The notes below the pieces were generated by a model. It was not told the DNA's origin. It worked only from the letters and a program-made list of their open reading frames with translations, and made no database searches. The position numbers were made by a program, and so were the translations under genes. A stretch of DNA of 64,000 nt from Aminobacter carboxidus (GTDB lineage: Bacteria > Pseudomonadota > Alphaproteobacteria > Rhizobiales > Rhizobiaceae), in the NCBI RefSeq assembly GCF_014863355.1, contig NZ_JACZEP010000016.1:21037-85036 (forward strand), read 5' to 3'. Positions 25,788 to 34,306 of this stretch are shown one piece after another. Position 1 is the first letter of the stretch. Each line of letters begins with the position of its first letter.

Positions 25788-25954
25788 GTGTGACCGCACC
25801 CTCTTCATTGTCAGAGACTGGCGGCGAAGGCGCTCGGCCGCGAGCCAGTAAGGCGCCGTCCTATTTCGATTTTTGGGACCGTGCACTAGACTGCTCAAGC
25901 TACCGATGATCTGCCGCCGGCGATCGGTCACGCGCAGGGAGGAGGAGCTTCATC

Positions 25955-26710
25955 ATGGCAAGCAACAGGGTCGCGGTGGTCACCGGTGCTGGCAAGGGCA
26001 TCGGCAAGGCAGTGGCGACAGCTCTGCTCAAGGACGGTTGGAACACCGTCTTTTGCGGTCGCAGCAAAAATGCGCTCGATGAAGCCATTCGCGATGCCGG
26101 CAAGACCGATGCCAGCGCGCTGGCCATCGTCTGCGACGTGACCAAGCCCGACCAAGTCGACGACATGTTCGAGACCATCACCGAGGCGTTCGGCCGGGTC
26201 GACCTGCTCTTCAACAATGCCGGCATGGGCTACAAGGCCTCGACAATCGACGAGATCCCCGTCGAGGCCTGGAACGCCGTCGTCTCCGTCAATCTCACCG
26301 GCACGTTCCTGTGCTCGCGCGCGGCCTTCGCCGCGATGCGCAGGCAGGAACCGATGGGTGGCCGCATCATCAACAACGGCTCGGTCTCGGCGCACGCGCC
26401 GCGTCCCGGTTCGGTACCCTATACCGCGACCAAGCACGCCATCACCGGCCTCACCAAGACGCTGGCGCTCGATGGCCGCCCGTTCGACATCGCCTGCGGC
26501 CAGATCGACATTGGCAATGCGCTGACCGAGATGGCGGTGCCGATGACCGTCGGCGTCCAGCAGGCCGACGGCTCGATCGCTGCGGAAGCGGTGATGGACG
26601 TCGCCCGCGTCGCCGAGGCGGTGGTCTACATGGCCGGCCTGCCGCTCGACGCCAACGTGCTGTTCATGACCGTGATGGCAACCAAGATGCCTTACGTCGG
26701 GCGCGGTTGA
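25955..26710 (+). CDS. SDR family oxidoreductase
   Basis: A 251-residue classical short-chain dehydrogenase/reductase. The nucleotide-binding loop TGAGKGIGKAV is at residues 9-19, the NAG motif in LLFNNAGMGY at about 86, and the catalytic residues are Ser in NNGSVSAHAP and Tyr/Lys in VPYTATKHA. NADPH is likely, given the basic residue after strand 2 (FCGRSKN). The substrate is unknown. A strong GGAGGAGG site precedes the ATG. It may be cotranscribed with the sterol-desaturase gene 113 bp downstream. Confidence 0.93.
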   Translation: MASNRVAVVTGAGKGIGKAVATALLKDGWNTVFCGRSKNALDEAIRDAGKTDASALAIVCDVTKPDQVDDMFETITEAFGRVDLLFNNAGMGYKASTIDEIPVEAWNAVVSVNLTGTFLCSRAAFAAMRRQEPMGGRIINNGSVSAHAPRPGSVPYTATKHAITGLTKTLALDGRPFDIACGQIDIGNALTEMAVPMTVGVQQADGSIAAEAVMDVARVAEAVVYMAGLPLDANVLFMTVMATKMPYVGRG

Positions 26711-26823
26711 GGCGGCCGGCAAGATCCGGCAAATCTCACTATCCGTGGCAAACAGCCGTTAACCCAGAAGTAGTACACAACGTGCTTACGCGTCGAAGTG
26801 GCTTCTGGGAGGCGGGTTTTGGC

Positions 26824-27642
26824 ATGCAACTGAGCGATCTGGTGGATCTGAAGGCGCTCCTGATCGTCGCGCTCATCTTCATCCCCCTCGAGCAACTGAT
26901 CCCGCATCACCATGAGCAGAAGACGCTGCGCCGCCATTGGCTCAACGACGTCTTCTACCTCCTGTTCAACGGCATCGTCATCAAGATCGGGTTGCTGGCC
27001 GTGGTTGCCGTGATGATGGTCGGCCTTGGCATGGTCGTGCCACAGAGCGTTGGCGCTGCCGTCCGCAGCCAGCCGATCTGGCTCCAGACGATCGAGGTGA
27101 TCGTGCTGGCGGATATCGGCTTCTATCTCGCCCACCGCACCTTTCACGCTGTGCCGTTCCTGTGGCGGTTCCATGCGGTCCATCACAGTATCGAGGAAAT
27201 GGACTGGCTCGCCGGGCACCGGGTCCATCCCGTCGACCAGATCCTGACCAAGTCGGCGTCCTATCTGCCGCTGTTCGCGCTCGGTTTCTCGCCTGCGGCC
27301 ATCGTCATCTATGCCCTGATCTACCAGTGGCAGTCGGTGCTGGTGCATTCCAACACCCGTATCGGCTTCGGCCCGCTGAAGTGGATTCTCGCGTCACCCA
27401 AGTTCCACCATTGGCACCATGCCAACGAGCGCCAAGCTTACGACAAGAACTTTGCCGGCCAGTTGCCGTTCCTCGATGTGATCGGCGGTACGCTCTACAT
27501 GCCGGACCGCATGCCATCGAAATACGGCACCGATGATCCAGTACCTCATCTCTATCACGAGCAACTGGCCTACCCGTTCACGGCGGCCAAGTCGCTCGAC
27601 GACGTCAATCTGCCTTCCGTAATCGGAGAGACCCAGAAATGA
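26824..27642 (+). CDS. Sterol desaturase/fatty acid hydroxylase family protein
   Basis: From the ATG with GGGAGG upstream, the protein has 272 residues; a GTG 14 codons earlier is possible. It is a multi-pass membrane di-iron oxygenase. The histidine motifs are HRTFH (about 105), FHAVHHS (about 118), and FHHWHHANE (about 196), in the usual order and spacing. Such enzymes hydroxylate or desaturate lipids, sterols, hopanoids or carotenoids. Its stop overlaps the start of the ICMT-like gene (ATGA), so the pair probably act together on one lipid. Confidence 0.9.
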   Translation: MQLSDLVDLKALLIVALIFIPLEQLIPHHHEQKTLRRHWLNDVFYLLFNGIVIKIGLLAVVAVMMVGLGMVVPQSVGAAVRSQPIWLQTIEVIVLADIGFYLAHRTFHAVPFLWRFHAVHHSIEEMDWLAGHRVHPVDQILTKSASYLPLFALGFSPAAIVIYALIYQWQSVLVHSNTRIGFGPLKWILASPKFHHWHHANERQAYDKNFAGQLPFLDVIGGTLYMPDRMPSKYGTDDPVPHLYHEQLAYPFTAAKSLDDVNLPSVIGETQK

Positions 27643-28337
27643 ACAGCCGCCTGGAAGATGTGGCCGGCAAGGGCCTGATGATCTCGATCTTTCTGTACCT
27701 GGCCATCATGCAGGCGGTGTCCATCATCGTGACCGTCCAGATGCGGGAGCAGATCGACCTGTGGGGCTTCGTGCTCGCGTCGCGTGTCGCTGGCCTGATC
27801 TTCCTTGCCCTGGTCGTGCTCCTCACCGTCATCCGGCATGCGCCGAAGAACGTGTCATCAGGCATCGAGCCGCGGCTGACGGCAATCGCCGGCACGTTCT
27901 GCCTGATGTTCCTCGTCGTCCTGCCGACGGGAAGCCCAGGGCTGGGCCTGCGCATCCTTGCTTCCTGCCTGATGGTTGTCGGCACGGTGCTGTCGATCTG
28001 GTGCGTGATCTATCTCGGCCGTTCGTTCTCGATCATGGCTGCTGCCCGCCGGTTGGTCGTCCAGGGGCCGTATGCGATCGTCAGACACCCGCTTTACGCT
28101 GCCGAAGCCGTCACCACGCTTGGAGCGGTGATTGCCGGCTGGTCGATCTGGTCTGCCCTGCTCTTCGTCCTGTGGTGGGCATTGCAGTACCGTCGCATGC
28201 TCAATGAGGAGCAAGTCCTTCGCGCGACATTCCCCGAATACGAAGACTATGCCAGCCACGTCCCGATGGTCATCCCGACACTTACGCCATACCGGCCCGG
28301 GATTGCGGCAGCGACTGGTACGCTGCCGGCCGAGTAG
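27639..28337 (+). CDS. Isoprenylcysteine carboxyl methyltransferase-like membrane protein
   Basis: A 232-residue protein with five or six membrane helices and an ICMT/PEMT-type SAM site near the C-terminus (GPYAIVRHPLYAAEAVTTLG at about 144, then LNEEQVLRATFPEYEDYASH). Bacterial relatives methylate phospholipids or other membrane substrates. It is translationally coupled to the sterol-desaturase-like gene, which suggests lipid modification. The actual substrate is unknown. Confidence 0.85.
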   Translation: MNSRLEDVAGKGLMISIFLYLAIMQAVSIIVTVQMREQIDLWGFVLASRVAGLIFLALVVLLTVIRHAPKNVSSGIEPRLTAIAGTFCLMFLVVLPTGSPGLGLRILASCLMVVGTVLSIWCVIYLGRSFSIMAAARRLVVQGPYAIVRHPLYAAEAVTTLGAVIAGWSIWSALLFVLWWALQYRRMLNEEQVLRATFPEYEDYASHVPMVIPTLTPYRPGIAAATGTLPAE

Positions 28338-28361
28338 AGATCTTGGATCGCAGGCGTCCGG

Positions 28362-29546
28362 CTATTTCGCCAGGAACGCCTGGATCCTTTCCAGCGCACG
28401 CAGGATGTTTTCTTCCGAGTTGGCGTAAGACAGCCTGATGTAGCCTTCGCCCAATATGCCGAAGTCCGGCCCGCCGATCAGGGCGACGCCGGCGTCCTCG
28501 AGCAGGGCCGAGGCCAGCTTCTTGGCCTTCCAGCCGGTCTGGCTGATGTTGGGGAATGCGTAGAAGGCGCCTTTTGGCGTGACGCAGGAAATGCCAGGGA
28601 TGGCGTTCAGCCCCTCGACGACGATCCTGCGCCTGTTGTCGAAGGCGCGCATCATGCGCTCGATGTCGTCCTGTGGGCCGTCGATGGCGGCGATGCCGGC
28701 AAACTGGCTGGGCGCGTTGACGCAGGACCAGCAATTGACCGCGAGCTTGCGCACCTTGTCGTAGAGGCGGCCGCCTTCGGGTGCATTTGGCCAGATCGAC
28801 CAGCCCATGCGCCAGCCGGTCATCGCCCAGGTCTTGGACCAGCCGTTCAGCACAATCAGCCGGTCGCGGATCTCCGGGAAGGTCAGCAGCGAGACGTGGC
28901 TTTCGCCGTCATAGGTCATGACGTCGTAGATCTCGTCCGACATGATGGCGACATGGGGATGGGCCTCGAGCCCCTTGACCAGCTTGATGATCTCGACGCG
29001 CGGGGTCACGCCACCGGTCGGGTTGGCCGGCGAATTGAGGATCAAAAGCCGCGTCTTCGGCGTGATCAGCGCAAGCGTCTCCTCGGCCGAGAAGGCAAAG
29101 CCGTTGGCCTCGCGCATCGGCACCGGCACCGGTGTCGCACCGGTGAATTCGATCATCGAGCGATAGATCGGAAAACCCGGGTCGGGATAGAGGATCTCGG
29201 CACCCGGTTCGCCGAACATCAGGATCGCGGCGAACATCGTCGGCTTGCCGCCGGGCATGATCATCACGTTCTCCGGCGACACCTCGACGCCTGTCGCGGC
29301 AAGCGTGCGCCGCACCACCGCTTCGCGCGTCGCCAACAAGCCATTGGCCGGGGTGTAGCCGTGATGGCCGTCGCGCAGCGCCTTGATGGCGGCGTCGACG
29401 ATATGCTCGGGCGTGCGGAAGTCGGGCTGGCCGATGCCCAGATTGACGATATCGCGGCCCTCATGGAGCAGGGCGGTGGCGCGGGCCAATACGGCGAAGG
29501 CATTTTCTTCGCCGAGGCGGTCGAAGGCGGCAATCGTGTGGAGCAT
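28362..29546 (-). CDS. Pyridoxal phosphate-dependent aminotransferase (class I/II)
   Basis: From MLHTIAAFDRLGEENAF the protein has 394 residues; an earlier start adds an unlike, Arg-rich extension. Fold type I motifs are present: IVNLGIGQPDFRTPEHIVDA, the ILNSPANPTGGVTP loop, MSDEIYDVM, and the PLP lysine in NGWSKTWAMTGWRMGW. It resembles aspartate/aromatic aminotransferases of the AspC-like group. The substrate is not clear. It is convergent with the ICMT-like gene, with only 24 bp between stops. Confidence 0.93.
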   Translation of the reverse strand: MLHTIAAFDRLGEENAFAVLARATALLHEGRDIVNLGIGQPDFRTPEHIVDAAIKALRDGHHGYTPANGLLATREAVVRRTLAATGVEVSPENVMIMPGGKPTMFAAILMFGEPGAEILYPDPGFPIYRSMIEFTGATPVPVPMREANGFAFSAEETLALITPKTRLLILNSPANPTGGVTPRVEIIKLVKGLEAHPHVAIMSDEIYDVMTYDGESHVSLLTFPEIRDRLIVLNGWSKTWAMTGWRMGWSIWPNAPEGGRLYDKVRKLAVNCWSCVNAPSQFAGIAAIDGPQDDIERMMRAFDNRRRIVVEGLNAIPGISCVTPKGAFYAFPNISQTGWKAKKLASALLEDAGVALIGGPDFGILGEGYIRLSYANSEENILRALERIQAFLAK

Positions 29547-29605
29547 TCCGGCTATCCGTCTGGTTCTGTTGGGGGCATCCAATTTTTGCGAGAGTTGGGG
29601 TGACC

Positions 29606-30313
29606 ATGTCAAACGAATTGGAGACGTCCTTGTCCGAGAACCTGCAGGACTGGAAGCCGCGGCCGCGGCCCGAGCGCATCGACCTCGAGGGGCGCTATGT
29701 CCGCCTGGAGCCCCTCGATACGGAAAAACACGGCGAACGCCTGTACGAGATGGCAACCGCCGAAGACGCCGAAGGCCGGTTCCGCTGGCTCTTCGACACC
29801 AAGCCGCAGACCCGCGCCGACTTCCAGCCCTGGCTCGAAAAATCGGCGGCGAGCGAGGATCCGCTGTTTTTCGTCGTCATCGACAAGGCGAGCGGCAAGA
29901 TGGCCGGGCGCCAGACGCTGATGCGCATCGACCCGAATTTCGGCGTCATCGAGATCGGGAACATCTACTGGAGCGACATCGTTTCGCGCAAACCAGCGGC
30001 GACCGAGGCGCAGTTCCTGTTTGCGCGCTACATCTTCGAGCTCGGCTACCGCCGCTACGAGTGGAAATGCAACAACCGCAACGAGCCGTCGAAGCGGGCG
30101 GCCGAACGGTTCGGCTTCAAGTTCGAGGGCATCTTCCGCCAGCACATGGTGACCAAGGGCGAAAACCGCGACACCGCGTGGTACTCGATCATCGACAAGG
30201 AGTGGCCGGCCTTGCTCAAGGCCTACGACGCCTGGCTCGATCCGGCCAATTTCGATGCGGCCGGCCAGCAAAAGCGCAAGCTTGAGGATTTCCGATCTGA
30301 ATTTGGCGCTTAG
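29606..30313 (+). CDS. GNAT family N-acetyltransferase (RimJ/RimL-like)
   Basis: A 235-residue protein from the ATG; a GTG two codons upstream is possible. The domain starts at IDLEGRYVRLEPLDTEKHGE, includes DKASGKMAGRQTLMRIDPNF and EIGNIYWSDIV, and ends with YRRYEWKCNNRNEPSKRAAE and RFGFKFEGIFRQHMV, which match the RimJ/RimL group of acetyl-CoA transferases. The target (protein N-terminus or small molecule) is unknown. It is divergent from the aminotransferase gene. Confidence 0.9.
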   Translation: MSNELETSLSENLQDWKPRPRPERIDLEGRYVRLEPLDTEKHGERLYEMATAEDAEGRFRWLFDTKPQTRADFQPWLEKSAASEDPLFFVVIDKASGKMAGRQTLMRIDPNFGVIEIGNIYWSDIVSRKPAATEAQFLFARYIFELGYRRYEWKCNNRNEPSKRAAERFGFKFEGIFRQHMVTKGENRDTAWYSIIDKEWPALLKAYDAWLDPANFDAAGQQKRKLEDFRSEFGA

Positions 30314-30463
30314 GGCAACGGCTGGTGGCTGCTGGCACCGGTTGGGTCGCGCATGCGACAAAGGAACCGGCGCTGGCGCGTTGGCTGAAACGCCAACGGG
30401 CGCTATGTAGCTGAACCTTTGCCGGGCGCGGTCCGGACGCAACGAGATGTTAGGGCCACGCCG

Positions 30464-30670
30464 ATGGACACCAAGACACGCCACGCCGCCGTCGCCGCCG
30501 CATGGATCATGATCCTCTTCGGCGTCGCGGCGTTCTTCCTGCCCAAGGTGATGCTGGCCGTCGGCAACTATTCGACCGTCGCCGCCGGCGTCATCGCGGT
30601 GTTCTTCGTGCTTGCCTTCTTCGGCGTGTTCTGGCTGCGCGGACGTAGCCAGCGTAAGAATGGCAACTGA
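30464..30670 (+). CDS. Small two-helix membrane protein
   Basis: A 68-residue protein with membrane segments at about residues 10-28 (AAWIMILFGVAAFFLP) and 36-57 (VAAGVIAVFFVLAFFGVFWL), and a basic C-terminal tail (RGRSQRKNGN). No family is recognised. The ATG at this position is preferred to an upstream in-frame start, because the upstream residues do not look protein-like. It is likely an inner-membrane protein. Confidence 0.65.
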   Translation: MDTKTRHAAVAAAWIMILFGVAAFFLPKVMLAVGNYSTVAAGVIAVFFVLAFFGVFWLRGRSQRKNGN

Positions 30671-30682
30671 AACAAGCTGATC

Positions 30683-30830
30683 TTATCCGGCCGCTGGCGC
30701 CTTGGCCGTGTCGGCCAGCGGGATCTTAAGTTCGGCGCGCAAGCCCCCGCCGCCGCGGTTCCTGAGCGTCACGTCGCCGCCAAAGCGGCGGGCAATGTTG
30801 CGGGGCAGCCGCAGCTCCAGGGCGCATTTC
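30683..30830 (-). pseudogene. 3' remnant of a sensor histidine kinase gene
   Basis: The minus strand ends with a reading that matches the last part of a histidine kinase ATPase domain: RNIARRFGGDVTLRNRGGGG, then LRAELKIPL and a stop at 30683. Upstream the similarity stops after about 45 codons, where the G2-box region looks degraded and no start or dimerisation domain is present. It is a decayed fragment, not a working gene. Confidence 0.6.
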
Positions 30831-30884
30831 TCGTGTGCGCGGACTATACGGCAGAGGGTAAGGACTCTTCGGCGACTGCAAACC

Positions 30885-30909
30885 TTTGGTGACGTGTGCC
30901 GTCACCAAA
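30885..30909 (-). terminator. Hairpin at the 3' end of the deaminase gene
   Basis: A perfect 10-bp stem (TTTGGTGACG / CGTCACCAAA) with a 5-nt loop overlaps the deaminase stop codon. No strong T tract follows on the minus strand, so termination is plausible but not certain. Confidence 0.5.
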
Positions 30910-31372
30910 AGTCCTTGTGGTCTCTTACGATCTGTTCTTCGAGTTCGGGGTACGGGCCACGGACCGCTACAGGGCGCCGTCCGGCGGCAAACACCTGGTG
31001 ACAGCTCAGGTCGAGGGTCAGGTTCTCCGGATTGTCTCCGGTCAGCTCGGCCAGCCGCTTTTCGCTGAGACCGTAGACCACAGTGCCAATGCCGGCCCAA
31101 TAACTGGCCCCGGCGCACATGCAGCATGGCTCGACCGAGGTCACCAGCGTGCATCGCTCGAGAAAAGTCGGGTCGTATTGCCGTGCTGCCGCGCGGGCGA
31201 CGTTTGCCTCCGCGTGGCCAACGCCGCGATCCAGCGCGTAGGTATTGCCCGACGACAGGAGCACGTCGCCCTCCGGCCCGACCAGCAGCGCCCCGAAGGG
31301 ATGATTGCCGCTGGCCCGGCTCTCGGTGGCAAGCTGCACGGCGAGACGTAGATAGTCGGTATCGTTCCGCAT
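30902..31372 (-). CDS. Nucleoside deaminase (CDA/tRNA adenosine deaminase superfamily)
   Basis: The ATG with AAGGAGG upstream gives 156 residues. The zinc-binding motifs are HAEAN (about residue 53) and PCCMCAGA (about 83). The fold resembles guanine/cytosine deaminases more than TadA, and the C-terminal region (LSCHQVFAAGRRPVAVRGPY, then PELEEQIVRDHKDFW) is like fungal-type cytosine or guanine deaminase relatives. The substrate is unknown. An ATG-initiated longer frame exists upstream but overlaps the NicO gene and is not supported. Confidence 0.88.
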   Translation of the reverse strand: MRNDTDYLRLAVQLATESRASGNHPFGALLVGPEGDVLLSSGNTYALDRGVGHAEANVARAAARQYDPTFLERCTLVTSVEPCCMCAGASYWAGIGTVVYGLSEKRLAELTGDNPENLTLDLSCHQVFAAGRRPVAVRGPYPELEEQIVRDHKDFW

Positions 31373-31497
31373 GGCCGCCTCCTTGGGATGCCCATTCGCA
31401 ACTATACCCGTAAAGGCCCTGGATTCCATGTTTCTGGATTGCACGACAAGATCATCGCGCTGCAAGCCGGGCGGTAACAGGTGTCGGTTGCAATCCG

Positions 31498-32646
31498 CTA
31501 GGCGTTCAGGCTTGCCGCAAGCAACACCAGGCCCAGCAGCATGACGAGCGCCGCGCCGCCGATCTCGATGACATTGTGGACGCGGTTGCCGGCGCGGCCG
31601 TCTCCGGCTATGGCCACGGCCCAGTTCTTGGCCGTGACGGCAAGTACCGCGAGCGCCGACACAGTGATGGCGGTTCCCAGCGCCATGGCGAAGACCGACA
31701 GGATGCCGCCGGCCCACAGGCCGTTGAGGAAGGCGAAGCTGAGCACGATCAGCGCGCCCGAGCAGGGGCGGATGCCGACGGCGGCAACCGCCGACCAGGC
31801 GGTGCGCCAGTCGAAGTGCTTGCCTTCAAGCATTTTGGGGTCGGGCGCATGCGAGTGGCCGCAGGTCGAGCAGACTTCGCCCGCAGCGTGAGCGTGGTGG
31901 GCGTGACCATGATCGTGAGCGTGGGGATCGTGATGCGTGTGGTTGTGAGCTTGATGCGCATGGCCGTGGTCGTGCGCATGGTAGTGGTGATCGTGCGAGT
32001 GGTCATGGCCGCAGGTGGCGTGGTCATGGTCGTGGCTGTGCGTATGCACGCGCGCGGCCGACAGGCTGTGCACCGGGGCGGCACCGGCCAGGCCGAACGC
32101 CATCGGCTTGAGCTTTTTCCACAGCAGCCAGGCACCGAAGGCGGCGATCAGCGCGTAGCTCACCGTCTCCAGGAACCACGTCGCATTGGTCATCGACACC
32201 GAGGTGCCGCGCAGCACCAGAAACACCAGTGTCATCAGCACGACCGCCGTCGCGCCCTGGAGGAAGGCCGAGACGAAGGACAGCATCACGCCGCGGCGCA
32301 ACGCCACCTCGTTGGCGAGCATGTAGGACGAGATCACCGCCTTGCCGTGACCGGGGCCGGCGGCGTGGAAGATGCCATAGGCAAAGGACAGACCGACGAG
32401 CAGCCAGATACCGCCGCTTTCACCGTCGCGCATCGCCTTCAGCGAACCGGTCAGCGAGCGGTAGAACTGCTGCTGGTGGACGTTGATCCAGTTGAGCAGT
32501 TCGGAGAACAGCCCGGTCGATGGAACCATCGCTTCGTTGGTGCCGATGCCGAGCGAACTCTGGGCGTGCGCCCGGACCGCGAAATGGCTGAGCACGTAGC
32601 TGAGCGCAAGGAGCGCGAAGATCACGCGGATGGTCGTCTTCTTCAC
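31498..32646 (-). CDS. NicO-family nickel/cobalt efflux transporter with His-rich loop
   Basis: A 382-residue membrane protein. After an N-terminal signal-like helix (about 8-28), the transporter domain begins near residue 75 (LLVGLSFAYGIFHAAGPGHG), where HAAGPGHGKAVISSY is a conserved metal-site motif. Residues of about 200-275 form a cytoplasmic or periplasmic loop with dozens of His, many in HDH or HxH pairs, ending in CSTCGHSHAPD. Later helices contain GIRPCSGALIVLSFA, also family-typical. It likely exports nickel or cobalt. It follows the DUF1007 gene by 4 bp. Confidence 0.9.
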   Translation of the reverse strand: MKKTTIRVIFALLALSYVLSHFAVRAHAQSSLGIGTNEAMVPSTGLFSELLNWINVHQQQFYRSLTGSLKAMRDGESGGIWLLVGLSFAYGIFHAAGPGHGKAVISSYMLANEVALRRGVMLSFVSAFLQGATAVVLMTLVFLVLRGTSVSMTNATWFLETVSYALIAAFGAWLLWKKLKPMAFGLAGAAPVHSLSAARVHTHSHDHDHATCGHDHSHDHHYHAHDHGHAHQAHNHTHHDPHAHDHGHAHHAHAAGEVCSTCGHSHAPDPKMLEGKHFDWRTAWSAVAAVGIRPCSGALIVLSFAFLNGLWAGGILSVFAMALGTAITVSALAVLAVTAKNWAVAIAGDGRAGNRVHNVIEIGGAALVMLLGLVLLAASLNA

Positions 32647-32650
32647 TGCA

Positions 32651-33316
32651 TCACCCCTTGGCTTGGCAGTTCAATTCCAGGCGCGTGGCAAAGATCTTGC
32701 TCATGTCCGTGCCCGACGGATCGTTGAAGAACGCGTCGGTCAGCTTCGACTGGTTCTGCGCGATCGCCTCGTCCGGATCTGGACGGATGACGCTCTGTTT
32801 GCAGCTCGAAGGCAGGCCGGCGACGTTCAGGTTGGAGTCCTCGGTGAAGTCGATCGCGGTATAGAAGGTCGGGTCGTAGACGCCGAAATCGATCTTGCCG
32901 GCAAGCTTCAGCGGTTCCTTCGGCTCGGTCTCAAACAGGATGATGAGCTGCTGGTCCTCGAAATTGGCAACCAGGCTCGCCGGCGGCTTCATGGCGATGT
33001 CCTTGCCGTCCAAGGTCACGACCTGGAAATAATTGTACTCGCCGATCGACTCGAAAACGGTCTTGGAGACCTCGGCCAGCTCGCTGTCGTCGAGCTTGAG
33101 GTCGGAGTTCTTGTCGAACTCCATCAGCACCGTGCTGGAAAACAGGTCGTCGAACCGCCACAGGTGCCTGAGCGATTTCACCGTCTTGTCGGGATTGAGC
33201 ATGACGTCGAGCCGCGCTTCGGCGAAGACGTGCGGGTGGACGCTCGCCTGTACCGTCATGGCCAGCAAGGCTACTGCCGCCGTGGCCAGCATCGTCGTGG
33301 GTGTTTTCAGAATCAT
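32651..33316 (-). CDS. DUF1007 periplasmic protein, partner of the NicO transporter
   Basis: A 221-residue exported protein with a signal peptide (residues 1-25, ending VQASVHPHVFAE). The mature protein has the HPHVF motif typical of DUF1007, acidic segments (DKNSDLKLDDSELAEV) and a C-terminal Cys. DUF1007 genes are usually next to NicO-type transporters and are thought to bind metal. Here the NicO gene starts 4 bp downstream. The earlier in-frame start adds an unlikely Arg/Pro-rich extension and was not used. Confidence 0.88.
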   Translation of the reverse strand: MILKTPTTMLATAAVALLAMTVQASVHPHVFAEARLDVMLNPDKTVKSLRHLWRFDDLFSSTVLMEFDKNSDLKLDDSELAEVSKTVFESIGEYNYFQVVTLDGKDIAMKPPASLVANFEDQQLIILFETEPKEPLKLAGKIDFGVYDPTFYTAIDFTEDSNLNVAGLPSSCKQSVIRPDPDEAIAQNQSKLTDAFFNDPSGTDMSKIFATRLELNCQAKG

Positions 33317-33393
33317 AGCTCCGGCAGGCCGACCTGTTGGGTGATGCCGACAATTATCAGAAACCGGGCGAAAGTGGGACAGCCGCCGTTCAA

Positions 33394-34302
33394 CTAAACG
33401 GCATGGTCGCAAGGATTGGTCTTGAACCACTGTACCAGGAAGTCGACGAAGACCCGGATCTTCGCTGGCAGATAGCGCCGGTGCGGGTAGACCGCGAAGA
33501 TGCCGCCGCCGCCGAGGCGACGGTCGTCGAGCACCGGCACCAGCTTGCCTGAATCGAGATCGGGGGCGGCAATGAAATCGGGCAGGATGGCAAATCCGAG
33601 ACCGGCAACTGCCGCGGCACGTGCTGCCATCGGGCTGTTGACCTCCATCGGGCCTGATACCGACACGGTCATGATGTCGCCGGTCTCGCCCGAAAATGGC
33701 CAGTTCGACATGTAGCGGCCGTTGGTGTCGATGATGCAGGGAACATTGGCGAGATCGGCCGGCTTTTTCGGCATGCCAAATTTTTCGATCAGCTCGGGTG
33801 AGGCGCAGACCCGGATGCCGAACGGCGCCAGGCGGCGGGCGATCAGCGACGAGTTCTCGAGCCGGGAGATACGAATGGCGAGGTCGAAACCTTCCTCGAC
33901 GAGATCGACGAAGCGATCGTCGAGATGGATTTCGAGCACGATGTCGGGGTGTGCCTTGGCGAAGTCGATGAGCGAGCGGCCGATCGGCGCATCGGCAAAG
34001 GTACGCGGCGCCGACAGCTTGACCCGGCCGCGCACGTCGCCGGAGGATTCGCGCACCGCATCCGCCAGGCTGTCGACCTCGCGGATGATCTCCGAGGCGC
34101 GGCGATAATAGGTATGGCCGGCTTCGGTCAGCGAAAACTGCCTCGTCGTGCGGTTGAGCAGCAGTGCGCCGAGCTCGTCCTCGAGCTCGCGCACATATTT
34201 GGACAGCAGAGCCTTGGAGCGGCCGATCTTGCGCGCGGCGGCCGAAAAGCCTTCGGCCTCGACCACGTCGATGAAGGCGCGCATGCGGGTGAGTGTGTCC
34301 AT
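33394..34302 (-). CDS. LysR family transcriptional regulator
   Basis: From MDTLTRMRAFIDVVEAEGFS the protein has 302 residues. The winged helix-turn-helix is residues 1-60 (SAAARKIGRSKALLSKYVRE), followed by the periplasmic-binding-like effector domain. It belongs to the CrgA/AphB-like branch. It follows the amidase gene by 4 bp, so it may be cotranscribed with, and may regulate, amide use. The inducer is unknown. Confidence 0.92.
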   Translation of the reverse strand: MDTLTRMRAFIDVVEAEGFSAAARKIGRSKALLSKYVRELEDELGALLLNRTTRQFSLTEAGHTYYRRASEIIREVDSLADAVRESSGDVRGRVKLSAPRTFADAPIGRSLIDFAKAHPDIVLEIHLDDRFVDLVEEGFDLAIRISRLENSSLIARRLAPFGIRVCASPELIEKFGMPKKPADLANVPCIIDTNGRYMSNWPFSGETGDIMTVSVSGPMEVNSPMAARAAAVAGLGFAILPDFIAAPDLDSGKLVPVLDDRRLGGGGIFAVYPHRRYLPAKIRVFVDFLVQWFKTNPCDHAV

Positions 34303-34306
34303 GCGA

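Noticed and set aside
30902..31717. A 271-codon frame extending the deaminase upstream
   Set aside because: The extra 115 residues are Arg/His-rich and overlap the NicO gene. The internal ATG has a strong GGAGG site.
31860..32060. A CRISPR-like or short tandem repeat pattern of GTG/CAT units
   Set aside because: The periodicity comes from repeated His/Asp codons in the NicO loop. There are no constant repeats or unique spacers.
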